NCBI GenBank assembly: GCA_963729275.1
Contig: CAVSNH010000013.1
Location: 1-64,000 of the forward strand
Direction: 5' to 3'
Length of the DNA stretch: 64,000 nt
Source: CAVSNH01 sp963729275
Lineage (GTDB): Bacteria > Actinomycetota > Acidimicrobiia > Acidimicrobiales > RAAP-2
Shown here: piece after piece, positions 15,966 through 24,884 of the stretch
Layout of the letters: the number at the start of each line of letters is the position of its first letter
Numbering within the stretch: position 1 is the stretch's first letter
The notes under the pieces: generated by a model
The model's database searches: none
What the model was told of the DNA's origin: nothing
Seen by the model: only the letters and a program-made list of their open reading frames with translations
Made by a program: the position numbers and the translations under genes

Positions 15966-16601
15966 ATGACCACCAACACCCCCCAGCGCCTCATCGACGG
16001 ACAGCGCGGCCAGCGCTACGGAGAAGTCATAGTCGCCTATCTGACCGATGAAGGCATCCATGCTCACGTCTACGGCACGCAGATGCTCAACGATTGCCCT
16101 CAGGAGCTCTGGGGGCAGCTCGACGCCGAGGCCATCGCCAAAGAGATGGAGGCCGTGCTGGTCAAGCTCAACGGCCCTCGCTACTGGATGCTCGACGGCC
16201 TCGGCTCCAAGGCCCAGCCTATCGAGCCGGTGATGCGGGAGTTCGGTGGAATCATGATGCGCCGCATCGCCGTGCTCAACCTGGGGAACGAGCCGGCGCA
16301 GACCCCGTACACGGTCCGCTACGTCGATCGCCGAGCCGTCTTCTTCTTCGACGCCAGCAGCCGCGTCTTCGAGTTGGTCGACCCGGAGGGACTCGTCTAC
16401 GTCATGCAGGCCCGCTGCGTCGGGGTCGACCCGGAGATGAGTGAGGAGTCCCTCGTCACCCTGGGTGACCGTCTGGCCCTCCCCGAAAGCTGGGCCTACC
16501 GCACGCGCATCCTAGACGAGGAGCTGGTGGTGGACACGTCCGACCACCTGGCCTCAGTGGTCCAGGACGAGTTCGAGAACACCTACTCGCTGCTCGACTG
16601 A
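15966..16601 (+). CDS. Conserved hypothetical protein (211 aa)
   Basis: I do not recognise a named domain. The 211-aa product from ATG 15966 (GGAGG in the leader) is soluble and compact, alternating strands and helices: RYGEVIVAYLTDEGIHAHVY, RYWMLDGLGSKAQPIEP, FGGIMMRRIAVLNLG, YVDRRAVFFFDASSRVFEL, VYVMQARC. The upstream extension of the frame to 15708 is low-complexity and not convincing. It has no operon partner and is the last protein gene before the tRNA cluster. Confidence 0.7.
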   Translation: MTTNTPQRLIDGQRGQRYGEVIVAYLTDEGIHAHVYGTQMLNDCPQELWGQLDAEAIAKEMEAVLVKLNGPRYWMLDGLGSKAQPIEPVMREFGGIMMRRIAVLNLGNEPAQTPYTVRYVDRRAVFFFDASSRVFELVDPEGLVYVMQARCVGVDPEMSEESLVTLGDRLALPESWAYRTRILDEELVVDTSDHLASVVQDEFENTYSLLD

Positions 16602-16824
16602 AGAATGCTCCGATAAAGGTTCGAAAGTGTCCGTCGCCTCGGAAGTTGGCCCGTGTGATTGCCTGCCCAACTCGTGCCTGATTGTGGGCTAGGTCTTCCG
16701 CGAGCGCGAACCCGCCAGGCGACGGCACCTCGGTTAGATCCGAGTCACAATGGTGACCATCCCTCGCCATCGCGCCTGTGGCGGCGCCCAACCTGGGCGC
16801 GTCCCACGAGCTTGGACTGGTCTG

Positions 16825-16901
16825 TGGCGCCCCCGGCAGGAGTCGAACCCGCAACCTGATGGGTAGAAACCACCTGCTCTATCCAGTTGAGCTACAGGGG
16901 C
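16825..16901 (-). tRNA. tRNA-Arg (TCT)
   Basis: A complete cloverleaf on the minus strand: acceptor GCCCCTG pairs with CGGGGGC, D arm GCTC/GAGC, anticodon stem GGTGG/CCATC with loop TTTCTAC (anticodon TCT), T arm GCGGG-TTCGACT-CCTGC, discriminator G and an encoded CCA end. Confidence 0.96.
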
Positions 16902-16965
16902 TTGTTGGCAGGATACCGTCAACATTCGGTCCCTCTTCGGGATGTGCCACACTGTTGGCTCCCTG

Positions 16966-17038
16966 GTGGCCGTAGCTCAGTTGGCAGAGCGCCGGGTTGT
17001 GGTCCCGGAGGTCGCGGGTTCGAGCCCCGTCGGTCACC
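16966..17038 (+). tRNA. tRNA-His (GTG)
   Basis: Acceptor GTGGCCG pairs with CGGTCAC. D arm GCTC/GAGC; anticodon stem CCGGG/CCCGG with loop TTGTGGT (anticodon GTG); T arm GCGGG-TTCGAGC-CCCGT. Position 16965 is G and 17038 is C, consistent with the G-1:C73 pair typical of tRNA-His. Confidence 0.96.
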
Positions 17039-17125
17039 CTCCCCGGTTGCGAGGGACAAACACACCTCGCGACCGTCGTGTGCGCCGGTCTCGGGGCAGG
17101 CGACACAGCAAGGAAACAACAGTAC

Positions 17126-17197
17126 GCGCCTCTAGCTCAACGGCAGAGCAACGGACTCTTAATCCGCAGGTTCTGGGTTCGAATCCCAGGGGGCGCA
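17126..17197 (+). tRNA. tRNA-Lys (CTT)
   Basis: Acceptor GCGCCTC pairs with GGGGCGC, discriminator A, no encoded CCA. D arm GCTC/GAGC; anticodon loop CTCTTAA (anticodon CTT); T arm CTGGG-TTCGAAT-CCCAG. It is the last of the three tRNA genes and adjoins an IS remnant. Confidence 0.96.
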
Positions 17198-17238
17198 CGA
17201 ACTGGCCTGTATGACCACGGGTGATGTGCGTCATTTCA

Positions 17239-17304
17239 GTAACGCCTGATCCGTGGTCCTGTAACGGGTGATCGGTGACGCAGTAACGGTTGATGCTTGA
17301 CAGC
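17239..17304 (+). repeat. Three 22-bp direct repeats beside the IS481 remnant
   Basis: Three tandem 22-bp units start with GTAACG at exactly 22-bp spacing (17239, 17261, 17283): GTAACGCCTGATC, GTAACGGGTGATC and GTAACGGTTGATG, each followed by nine less conserved bases. They lie between tRNA-Lys and the truncated IS481-like transposase. They may be transposase-binding repeats at that element's end, or iteron-like sites. Confidence 0.6.
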
Positions 17305-17351
17305 CTCGCCCCACCGGCCTCCGCTTCCTGTGGAGTGGGGGAGGTGGCCGA

Positions 17352-17567
17352 GTGCTCGTGGAGCTCAGCAAGATGGAACAGCGTCATGACGCGGTGCTGG
17401 CCGTGGTCCGAGACGGCCAAACAGTCCAGGAGGTCGCCGACACCTTCGGCGTCACTCGTCAGAGCGTGAGCCACTGGCTACGCCGCTACGAAGAGGACGG
17501 CCTCGAGGCGCTGGCCGACGGCGCACGAAACAGGCGCACGAACTGGTGTGCGCACCAAATGGCCTGA
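17352..17567 (+). pseudogene. IS481-like transposase, N-terminal fragment
   Basis: A 71-codon fragment from a GTG start. It has the helix-turn-helix opening typical of IS481-family transposases: VELSKMEQRHDAVLAVVRDG, VADTFGVTRQSVSHWLRRYE, DGLEALADGARN. The following residues (NWCAHQMA) resemble the family's next motif (…PHQM) before an early stop, and the DDE catalytic core is missing. It is a remnant next to a tRNA gene. Confidence 0.75.
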
Positions 17568-17585
17568 CCGCTTGGCGCCCCTCGC

Positions 17586-19835
17586 TCAGATCACGACCCC
17601 TTCAGACACCGGCGCTGAATCGACGCCGACAGGTGCCACGTCGACCTCGACCCCGAGCCGGGGCACGGCCCGATCCAGCCATGACGGCATCCACCAGTTG
17701 GCCCGACCCAGCAGCTCCATCACGGAGGGGACGAGCACCATCCGGACCAGGGTGGCATCGATCAGGATGGCCGCGGCCAGGCCGAGGCCGAAGACCTTGA
17801 GGACGTGGAGTGAGTCACCAATCACGAACGAGCCGAAGACACAGACCATGATGGCAGCGGCAGCGGTGATCACCCGGGCCGTCTTGGCCAGCCCATCGGC
17901 CACCGACGTCGAGCTGTCCCCCGTTCGTCGCCATTCCTCCCGGATGCGCGAGAGGAGGAAGACCTCGTAGTCCATGGACAGACCGAACAGGATGGTGAAC
18001 ATCATGAGGGGTATCCACGGATCGATGGGACTGGTCGAACCGATGGCGAAGACGCTGCCGAGCCATCCCCACTGGAAGACGGCCACGATGACTCCGTAGG
18101 CGGCGCCCACCGACAGCATGTTGACCACGACCGCCTTGACCGGGATGGCGACCGAGCGGAAGACAGCCATGAGCAGTAGGAAGGCCAAGAGCAGCACGGC
18201 GCCGATCACCCACACCAGCCGCGACGACAGGTAGGCGGAGGCGTCCACCGAGCCCGCCGTCTCCCCTCCGACCAGGGCCACTACCCCGGTGCCGGCAGTG
18301 CTCGCCGGGATGACGCGGTCCCGAAGCGTGTGGACGAGCGACTCGGTCTGGACCGACTGTGGCGACGACACCGGAAAGGCGATGATGACCGCGTCCTTGC
18401 CGGTCGAACTGAATTGCGCGGGAGTGGCGAACGCGACCCCGGGTGTCGCGGCCAGGCGGTGCTGCAGGTTGGCCACCGTCGCCCCTCCGCCCGGTGGCAC
18501 GGTGGCAGCCACGATCAATGGGCCGTTGAAGCCGGGACCGAAGCCGGTGGCCAGGGCGTCGAAGGCCTGTCGCGTGGTGGAGGAGGGGGGGTCGTTGCCG
18601 GCATCGGTGAAGGCGAGCCGCATCGAGAAGAACGGGATGGCGAGCAGGACGAGACAGGCCAGGGCCGCACTGCCGGCGACGACCGGCCGGCGCTGCACCA
18701 TCCGGCTCCACCGGTACCAGAAGCTGCGCGGAGAGGGCTCGGCCCCCGCTTGGAGCAGGCCGGGAACGTGCAACCGGTCGATGGCGCGCCCGGCAAAGCC
18801 GAGCATGGCCGGAAGGAGGGTGACGGCGGCGAGCATCACGAGCATCACCGCGGCGATGGCACCGATGGCCAGGCCGCGCATGAAGGGCAGTTGGAGGATG
18901 AACAAGCCAAGTAGGGAGAGGATCACGGTCGTGCCGGCGAAGACGACCGAGCGTCCCGAGGTTGCGAGGGAGATGGCTGCCGCCGTCCGGGGATCGCGGC
19001 CTTCGGCCATTCCCTGGCGGTAGCGGGTGACGATGAAGAGCGCATAGTCGATGCCCACACCGAGGCCGATCATGGCCATCACCTCCGGGGCGAACGTCGG
19101 AGTGGTGACCACGTGCGAAAGCAGGTCGAGGACGGCGAAGGCCACGGCAATCCCGAAGAGGGCGGCGATGATCGGCAACCCCATGGCCGCGACCGAGCCG
19201 AAGGCCAACAGCATGATGACGATGGCAGCCAAGATGCCGATCCCCTCGTCCGCTCCGGGTGAGCCTGCGGCCACAAGACCGATGGCCGGCCCTCCGAGCG
19301 ACACCTTGTAGCCAGGGGCGGCGAACGAATCGGCCACCGATATGACGCGCTTGATGGCACCTGCCGGCAGGTTGCCCGTCTGCTCGTCGAACGCGACCTG
19401 TACGTAGGCGATGTGCCCGTCACGGGAGATCTGGTGTCGGCCGGCCGCGGAGAACGGTGACACCACTTGCGACACGTGGGCCAGCGGCTGGAGTGCCCGA
19501 ACCATCTGGGCCGTCCTGGCCTCAACCGGTGGTGCGGTGATCGGGCCCGCAGCCGTGATGACGACCTGGTTCTGGCTCCCGGACTGGCCAGGGAAGGCCT
19601 GATCGAGGATCTGCTGGACCGGCTGCGGTCCCCCGGTCAGGTTGTTGGTGAATGCGCTGCCGGTGGCATGGGCGGCGAAGTTGACGACCACGAGGCCGAC
19701 CAGCCAGAGCGCCACGACCCACCATCGGTGGTCGTGGCACCAGCCGGCCAGGCGAGCGAGGCCGCTCTCCTGCGCTGGTCGACTGGGCGGGCTGGAGGGA
19801 CCGGGCGCAGGTCGGAGGACGGTCGAGGTAGCCAC
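17586..19835 (-). CDS. MMPL/RND-superfamily membrane transporter
   Basis: A 749-aa integral membrane protein of the MMPL family, proton-driven exporters of lipids and other hydrophobic compounds. The architecture is duplicated. An N-terminal TM (WWVVALWLVGLVVVNF) is followed by a periplasmic loop with the QNQVVIT segment. A TM bundle (GIGILAAIVIMLLAFGSVAA, GIGVDYALF-like MIGLGVGIDYALFIVTRYR) carries the family's GxxxDY proton-relay motif. A second loop and a second bundle then repeat the motif (FGLSMDYEVFLLSRIREEW). The 3' end adjoins the IS481 fragment. The gene is monocistronic and looks intact; substrate unknown. Confidence 0.93.
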   Translation of the reverse strand: MATSTVLRPAPGPSSPPSRPAQESGLARLAGWCHDHRWWVVALWLVGLVVVNFAAHATGSAFTNNLTGGPQPVQQILDQAFPGQSGSQNQVVITAAGPITAPPVEARTAQMVRALQPLAHVSQVVSPFSAAGRHQISRDGHIAYVQVAFDEQTGNLPAGAIKRVISVADSFAAPGYKVSLGGPAIGLVAAGSPGADEGIGILAAIVIMLLAFGSVAAMGLPIIAALFGIAVAFAVLDLLSHVVTTPTFAPEVMAMIGLGVGIDYALFIVTRYRQGMAEGRDPRTAAAISLATSGRSVVFAGTTVILSLLGLFILQLPFMRGLAIGAIAAVMLVMLAAVTLLPAMLGFAGRAIDRLHVPGLLQAGAEPSPRSFWYRWSRMVQRRPVVAGSAALACLVLLAIPFFSMRLAFTDAGNDPPSSTTRQAFDALATGFGPGFNGPLIVAATVPPGGGATVANLQHRLAATPGVAFATPAQFSSTGKDAVIIAFPVSSPQSVQTESLVHTLRDRVIPASTAGTGVVALVGGETAGSVDASAYLSSRLVWVIGAVLLLAFLLLMAVFRSVAIPVKAVVVNMLSVGAAYGVIVAVFQWGWLGSVFAIGSTSPIDPWIPLMMFTILFGLSMDYEVFLLSRIREEWRRTGDSSTSVADGLAKTARVITAAAAIMVCVFGSFVIGDSLHVLKVFGLGLAAAILIDATLVRMVLVPSVMELLGRANWWMPSWLDRAVPRLGVEVDVAPVGVDSAPVSEGVVI

Positions 19836-19891
19836 GCCGGTGACGCTACTTGTCGTCCTTCGTCAAAAAGAACTGACCATCGGAGCGTGGG

Positions 19892-20557
19892 TCAGGGCCC
19901 ACCTTCGAGTCGGAAGCCGAGCATGCACCCTCCGCTGGTCCCGACCGGGATCGCATCCCACCACCAGCCCCCGATATGGCGCACACACTGGTCGGAAGCA
20001 GGGGGGGAGCCGGCGTGAGGGTAGTAGATCAGGCTCGGCCCGCTCGCTTGCGTCATGAAGACGACGGCCCGCGGCAACCCGGTCGGTGGGCTGGTCCCGC
20101 AGACCTGGTCGATCTGACCGAACGCCGCCACCGTCACCGGCGGGTGCGGCACCTCACAGCCGAGGATGGTGCGCCCGTCGCCGAGGGCGTTGAGGGTCTG
20201 TTGCCACGAGCCTTGGTCGAGCCGCAACTTGGTCGCGGCCAGGCCACCGGTGACCGTCCAGCCAACCAGGGCAGCGATGGCGACGAGGATGCCCGCCGTG
20301 CACGCCACCCGCAGTCGTCGCGGGCACCGGTAGGCGCGTTGCGCGGCCATCGGGATGACGAAGAGCGTGACGACGGATCCGATCCAGAGGACGCCCATGG
20401 CGGCGTCGTTGGTCCCGGGTCCACTCGCCGCCCACAGACAGGCGAGCAGCAGCAACGGCCAGCCAACGGTGAACCCCACCAGCCAGGCTCGGTCTCGCGA
20501 TTGACCACGCAGAGCCGCCCGACGGATGTCGTCCAACGTCGCCACCTTCGATGGCAC
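19892..20557 (-). CDS. Hypothetical membrane protein (221 aa)
   Basis: A cytosolic N-terminus (DDIRRAALRGQSRDR) is followed by three hydrophobic segments (LVGFTVGWPLLLLACLWAA; MGVLWIGSVVTLFVIPMA; VACTAGILVAIAALVGWTV). A C-terminal domain of about 120 residues with four cysteines (GCEVPHPPV, DQVCGTSPP, DQCVRHIGG, GGCMLGF) probably lies outside the cell. No named domain. It lies behind the MMPL gene's start on the same strand, 56 bp away, so the two may be co-transcribed. Confidence 0.7.
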   Translation of the reverse strand: MPSKVATLDDIRRAALRGQSRDRAWLVGFTVGWPLLLLACLWAASGPGTNDAAMGVLWIGSVVTLFVIPMAAQRAYRCPRRLRVACTAGILVAIAALVGWTVTGGLAATKLRLDQGSWQQTLNALGDGRTILGCEVPHPPVTVAAFGQIDQVCGTSPPTGLPRAVVFMTQASGPSLIYYPHAGSPPASDQCVRHIGGWWWDAIPVGTSGGCMLGFRLEGGP

Positions 20558-20644
20558 AAGGAGAAGTATGCCGCTGCTGCTCGCCGTGGGCCGGTGTCCT
20601 GGCTCGGCCGCAATCCCCGAGGCAGCGCCGGAGCGTGGGATTGA

Positions 20645-21628
20645 TCAGGGGGTGGGCCCGCCGATGGCGTCGGTTGGTCGAGGTGTGATCCCCCAGGTCC
20701 CCGACCATCGCCCGGCCGGGGGTAGCACGACGAGGTCGGTCCCGCTTCGGAGGGCGTCGGGAGGGCAGGTCATCGGCTCCACGGCCACGGACCGGCGCCG
20801 GTTGGCCTCGGGGAGGGTGTCACCCGTGTACACCATGACGTAGTTGAACCGCTCGTCCATCCAGAGCGTCACTCCGCGCCCAGTCGCCGGGTTGTCGACT
20901 TCGACGCATGCTCGACCGGCCCGGTCCCGGGTCAGGCCGGCGTAGGCCGTGTCCAGCCGGGTCGACCCGACCGCTCGACTGGTTCCGAAATCGAATCCGG
21001 TGCTCGTGACCGCGGCCAATCCCACCGGGAGGCCTCGCTCGTCGGTCACCAACCGTCGCCCGGCCGGCACCCGGAGACGGGCTTCGTCGATGTCCGCCGT
21101 TCCGACGGTGAGGTAGGGATGGAAGCCGAGGCCGAAGGGGAGGCTGCCGTTCCCTATGTTCTCGGCATCGGCTGTCACCGTGAGCCCATCGCGGCCCAGC
21201 CGGTACTCGATTGACAACCGGAGCGAGAATGGATAGCCGGGTGACGGGCGTAGCTCGCACGTCATGGACACGCGGTTCTGGGCACAACCGGACATTCGCC
21301 AGGGCAGCCATCGCACGAGCCCGTGGATGGCGTTGCGGTGCTCGATCTCGTCCAGGGCCGCCTGGGCGGTCATGTCTTCGAATGTGTAGCGACCGTCGCC
21401 GAGCCGATTGGGCCACGGGGCCAGGACCTGGCCGCGACCCCCGTGGCTCCATTCGTCCGCCCCGAACCCGTCGAGAACCGGCTCGCCGGCCACTGTGAAG
21501 GCCCGCAACGTCGCACCGACCTCGCAGATGATGGCCCGCTGCTCGCCGTGGCCGATAACCCACTGGTCACCGGTCGTCGGTGTGGTCTCCGCGGGCCGGG
21601 GCTCGTCGTCTGATCGTGAAGGCGTCAT
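20645..21628 (-). CDS. Aldose 1-epimerase family protein
   Basis: A 327-aa galactose-mutarotase-fold protein (aldose 1-epimerase, GalM/YeaD-like), which interconverts alpha and beta anomers of sugars. Family landmarks: GATLRAFTVAGEPVLDGF, LAPWPNRLGDGRYTF (the conserved PNRI-type motif), the first catalytic His in AIHGLVRWLPW, the second in FGLGFHPYLT, and a late acidic residue in SVAVEPMTCPPDALRSG (Glu general base). The ATG at 21628 is preferred; an extra 26 codons to a GTG at 21706 are proline-rich and lack similarity. Divergent from surE. Confidence 0.87.
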   Translation of the reverse strand: MTPSRSDDEPRPAETTPTTGDQWVIGHGEQRAIICEVGATLRAFTVAGEPVLDGFGADEWSHGGRGQVLAPWPNRLGDGRYTFEDMTAQAALDEIEHRNAIHGLVRWLPWRMSGCAQNRVSMTCELRPSPGYPFSLRLSIEYRLGRDGLTVTADAENIGNGSLPFGLGFHPYLTVGTADIDEARLRVPAGRRLVTDERGLPVGLAAVTSTGFDFGTSRAVGSTRLDTAYAGLTRDRAGRACVEVDNPATGRGVTLWMDERFNYVMVYTGDTLPEANRRRSVAVEPMTCPPDALRSGTDLVVLPPAGRWSGTWGITPRPTDAIGGPTP

Positions 21629-21759
21629 GGTGCGAACGGGCTCAGCTGGGCCAGCTGGGGCGCCCGGTATGGTAGGCCACGGCGTCGCAGGGCCCCCGAG
21701 TGTCACAGAAGCGTCACGCGCCGCGCCGGTGTGAACTCCGGCCAGCCGATAGATCTCTC

Positions 21760-22599
21760 ATGCGCATCCTCATCACCAACGACGACGGCGTCTTCGCCCC
21801 CGGGATCGCCGCCCTGGCACGCGGCCTGTCGGACGCCCTTGGAGCCGAGCACGAGTTCTTGGTGGTGGCCCCACTCACCGATCACAGCGGAGCCAGTTCG
21901 GCGGTGGGCCGCGTCTACGAACGAGAGGAGATCCCCTACGAGACGGTCCAGATCCCCGGCCTCACCCGAGTCCCGGTCTACGGGATCGATGGGACGCCGG
22001 CCCTCGCCGTCATCCTGGCCTGCATCGAGGGCTTCGGCCCGCGGCCGGACCTGGTGGTCTCGGGCATCAACCACGGGCTCAACACCGGTCGGTCCGTGCT
22101 GCACTCGGGCACGGTCGGCGCCACCCTGACGGGAGCCCAGTTCGGCGTGCGCGGCCTCGCCGTCAGCATCGCCTGGTGCGAGGAGCCGGTGCCGTGGGAA
22201 TCGCCAGTGGCCCTCGCCGTCGCCCTGGTCCCTTTCATCGTCGGCCTCGCTCCGGCATCGGTGTTCAACCTCAACGTCCCTGCCCTCCCCGCCGACAAGC
22301 TGCAGGGCCTGGCCCACGGCACCATGGGCCGAATCGGCTTGATCCGTGGGGTGCGACCGGAGCGGACCCCGGAACCAGTCGCCGGTCCCCCCGTCGACCG
22401 CACGGCCGGTGTTGTGAGGTTGAACCTCCGAGGATCGGGCGCGGCCGCCGAGCTGGCCGAGCTCGAGCCGGGCACCGATGCGGCGTTGGTGGCCGACGGC
22501 TGGGCCTCCCTTACTCCCATCCACGGTGTGGGCGAGGACGTCTCCGACCTGGGCGCCGCCACGCTGTCCGCCGCACTGGAGGCGCTCGCATCACGCTGA
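21760..22599 (+). CDS. surE: 5'-nucleotidase SurE
   Basis: A 279-aa SurE-family metal-dependent phosphatase acting on nucleoside 5'- and 3'-monophosphates. The opening MRILITNDDGVFAPGI contains the DD metal ligands (family D8/D9) and the next ligands lie in PLTDHSGASSAVG. Asn of the active site is in VVSGINHGLNTG, and SGTVGATLTGAQFG is the family hallmark. The protein is longer at the C-terminus than the E. coli enzyme, with an ending (DVSDLGAATLSAALEAL) seen in actinobacterial members. The ATG at 21760 fits the family start. Confidence 0.93.
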   Translation: MRILITNDDGVFAPGIAALARGLSDALGAEHEFLVVAPLTDHSGASSAVGRVYEREEIPYETVQIPGLTRVPVYGIDGTPALAVILACIEGFGPRPDLVVSGINHGLNTGRSVLHSGTVGATLTGAQFGVRGLAVSIAWCEEPVPWESPVALAVALVPFIVGLAPASVFNLNVPALPADKLQGLAHGTMGRIGLIRGVRPERTPEPVAGPPVDRTAGVVRLNLRGSGAAAELAELEPGTDAALVADGWASLTPIHGVGEDVSDLGAATLSAALEALASR

Positions 22600-22648
22600 G
22601 CCAACCCCCAGTGCCTCCACCGCTTCGGCGTGACGGACCTTCCGTTCG

Positions 22649-23896
22649 TCAGCTGAACTGCTCGTCGAGCCAGTCGTAGGTGACCTGGGCCAAGAGACGG
22701 AGGTTGTCCGACTGCCCGTGGGTCGACGCCCCGTCGTCCGCCCCGAAGATGACGGTCGTGACCGTCCCGGCGGCACCCGAGGCGAACGCCTGTAGCTGAG
22801 CACTCGGCTCGGGCCCCTCCCGGTCACCGGCCAGGGCCAGCACCGGGCAGCGAATCTCCCCCAGCATCTCGCCGAGGCGGTAGTCACGCATGGCCGTGCG
22901 CCAAGCGTGGAACGAGGAGACACCGAAACGGCGGCAGATGGCCGCGATTCCCCACTGCATCTGGTGGGGCATGAGGTCCTCGGGCACACCGATCACGTCC
23001 TCGGGTCGAATGTCGCGCGCCATCCGGAACGTGTCGGTCCCTACCCATGCCTCCATGTAGCGGCCCATGTCGACCATGGGCGGGTCGACGACCAACGCCC
23101 GGATTCGTTGGTCGGAGGCCGCCCCCCGGCCGGCGAAGTACGCGCCAAAGCTCTGGCCGGCGAGAGCGAGTTGGCCGGGGTCGACCTCGGGGCGGCCGAC
23201 AAGGGCGTCCACCACGGCGGCGAGCGGCGCCTCGTAATCCGGTCGGAAGGTGAAGGGCGGATCGGCGCGCATACACCCTGGTTGTCCGGGACCGTCGAAG
23301 GCGAAGACGTTCCATCCCCTCTCGGCGCCCGGCGCCCCCAGCCGGAAGTACAGCTCCTCGGCACTGGAGTCGAACCCACCGACCACGATCAGCGTGGGAC
23401 GGCCGTGGGTCGCGTCATGAGGTCGGGCACCGGGCTCGCGGCCGGTGGCCAGGTAACCCAGAAGCAAGCCGCCTTCGAACGGCACCTCCAGGCGATGCAC
23501 AGGCGGCTCCAAAAGGCCGGCCGCGTCGGCAAAGCAGCGCTCGCTCCGCTCCCCTTCTTGGTCGCGTCCCGCCGTTGTTCCCTCTGCGTAGTACTCGGCC
23601 GTGCGGTAATAGGTCGACGCCCGCAAGAGATGGTCACGACCGCTGATCGGATGACCTCGGTCCAGGCACTCTCGCCCTCGCCGTTCCACCCGTTCCGCCA
23701 GGCGGCCGAACTCGGCAGTCCAGCTCCGAGGGCTGCCGTCGGTGATGGCTGCCGCCGCCGCCAGGCACTCACCCACCGTCGACCCCCCATAGTCGGCGAG
23801 CCCCAGTGCCCGGATCAACTGGTAGTCGAACTCGTCGTCTCGGAACCCCTCGACGTGGATGGCGCTGCGGACGACATCGGAGTCTTCGAACGACAC
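22649..23896 (-). CDS. Alpha/beta hydrolase (FrsA / pseudooxynicotine-hydrolase type)
   Basis: A 415-aa hydrolase with a helical N-terminal domain (about 1-130) that caps the active site, then an alpha/beta core. LIVVGGFDSSAEEL is the oxyanion strand, FAFDGPGQPG follows, and the nucleophile elbow is LAGQSFGAYFAG. A late acidic residue is in VLALAGDREGPEP and a histidine in GASTHGQSDN. The layout matches 2,6-dihydroxypseudooxynicotine-hydrolase-like C-C hydrolases and FrsA esterases. The substrate is unknown. It is convergent with surE and divergent from the nitrilase-family gene. Confidence 0.85.
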   Translation of the reverse strand: MSFEDSDVVRSAIHVEGFRDDEFDYQLIRALGLADYGGSTVGECLAAAAAITDGSPRSWTAEFGRLAERVERRGRECLDRGHPISGRDHLLRASTYYRTAEYYAEGTTAGRDQEGERSERCFADAAGLLEPPVHRLEVPFEGGLLLGYLATGREPGARPHDATHGRPTLIVVGGFDSSAEELYFRLGAPGAERGWNVFAFDGPGQPGCMRADPPFTFRPDYEAPLAAVVDALVGRPEVDPGQLALAGQSFGAYFAGRGAASDQRIRALVVDPPMVDMGRYMEAWVGTDTFRMARDIRPEDVIGVPEDLMPHQMQWGIAAICRRFGVSSFHAWRTAMRDYRLGEMLGEIRCPVLALAGDREGPEPSAQLQAFASGAAGTVTTVIFGADDGASTHGQSDNLRLLAQVTYDWLDEQFS

Positions 23897-24051
23897 GTTG
23901 TTCTCCTCTTCCGCAGGCTGACGATCGCGTCACTGACCAGTGGGACCGGTCATCTCACGGGTCGCTGCTCCTGCCTTCAACCATCACCGGTCCCGCCTGG
24001 CCGACCGTCAGAGCCAGGGTCATTGTGCACGACCCGGGCGTACCCTGTGGC

Positions 24052-24879
24052 ATGCGAGTGGCTGCCGTCCAGACCACGGCTGGACCGGACCGCGACGAGA
24101 ACCTCGAAGCGGCCGCTCGCCTGGTCGAGTCGGCCGCCGACGCGGGAGCGGAGCTGGTCGTTCTGCCCGAGCTGTTCTCCGTCGCCGGGTCACCCGACCA
24201 TCTGCGCAGCCATGCCGAGGACGGCCGTGGCCCCACTGCGACCTGGGCCGCCGATCTGGCCGCCCGGAGGCGAATCCACCTCCTGGCCGGCAGCTTTCCC
24301 GAGCAGGCCGGACGGGGCCGGGTGTTCAACACCAGCTGCCTCTTCGACCCGAGCGGTTCGGTGGCGGCTGCCTATCGGAAGGTCCATCTTTTCGACGTGC
24401 AGCTGGCCGAGACCGAGATCTGCGAGTCGGCCACCTTTGCCGCCGGAGACGAGTTGTGCGTGGCTCCGCTGGCCGGCCCGAATGGAGCGCCGGCGGCCGT
24501 GCTCGGCCTCTCGATCTGCTACGACCTCCGGTTCCCCGAGCTCTATCGGGCCCTCACGTTGCGCGGCGCCACCGTCGTGGCCGTGCCCTCCGCGTTCACC
24601 GCGGCCACCGGGCCGGCTCATTGGGAGTTGCTCCTGCGAGCACGGGCGACGGAGAACCAGGTCTATGTGATCGGTGCCGGACAGGTCGGACACCTTCCGT
24701 CGGGCATGCCCGCCTGTCACGGACACTCGATGATCGTCGACCCGTGGGGTCAGGTGATGGCCCGTCGGACCGAGCCCAGTCCTGGCGTGATCGTAGGAGA
24801 CCTCGACTTCGCGCGGCAGGCGCGCATCAGGGCTGAGCTGCCGGTGTTGGCGCACCGACGACCCGACGCCTACCGTTGA
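24052..24879 (+). CDS. Carbon-nitrogen hydrolase (nitrilase superfamily)
   Basis: A 275-aa amidase of the Nit1/Nit2/omega-amidase branch. The Glu-Lys-Cys catalytic triad is visible: Glu in VVLPELFS (near residue 43), Lys in YRKVHLFD (near 110) and Cys in GLSICYDLRFPELYR (near 152). It starts directly MRVAAVQT, the usual family opening, at ATG 24052. Family members hydrolyse the amide of alpha-ketoglutaramate or of deaminated glutathione. The stop is followed within a few bases by the next hydrolase gene, so they are probably co-transcribed. Confidence 0.92.
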   Translation: MRVAAVQTTAGPDRDENLEAAARLVESAADAGAELVVLPELFSVAGSPDHLRSHAEDGRGPTATWAADLAARRRIHLLAGSFPEQAGRGRVFNTSCLFDPSGSVAAAYRKVHLFDVQLAETEICESATFAAGDELCVAPLAGPNGAPAAVLGLSICYDLRFPELYRALTLRGATVVAVPSAFTAATGPAHWELLLRARATENQVYVIGAGQVGHLPSGMPACHGHSMIVDPWGQVMARRTEPSPGVIVGDLDFARQARIRAELPVLAHRRPDAYR

Positions 24880-24884
24880 CGCCG

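Noticed and set aside
22907..24670. 587-aa plus-strand frame
   Set aside because: Antisense shadow of the alpha/beta hydrolase running into the nitrilase-family gene out of frame.
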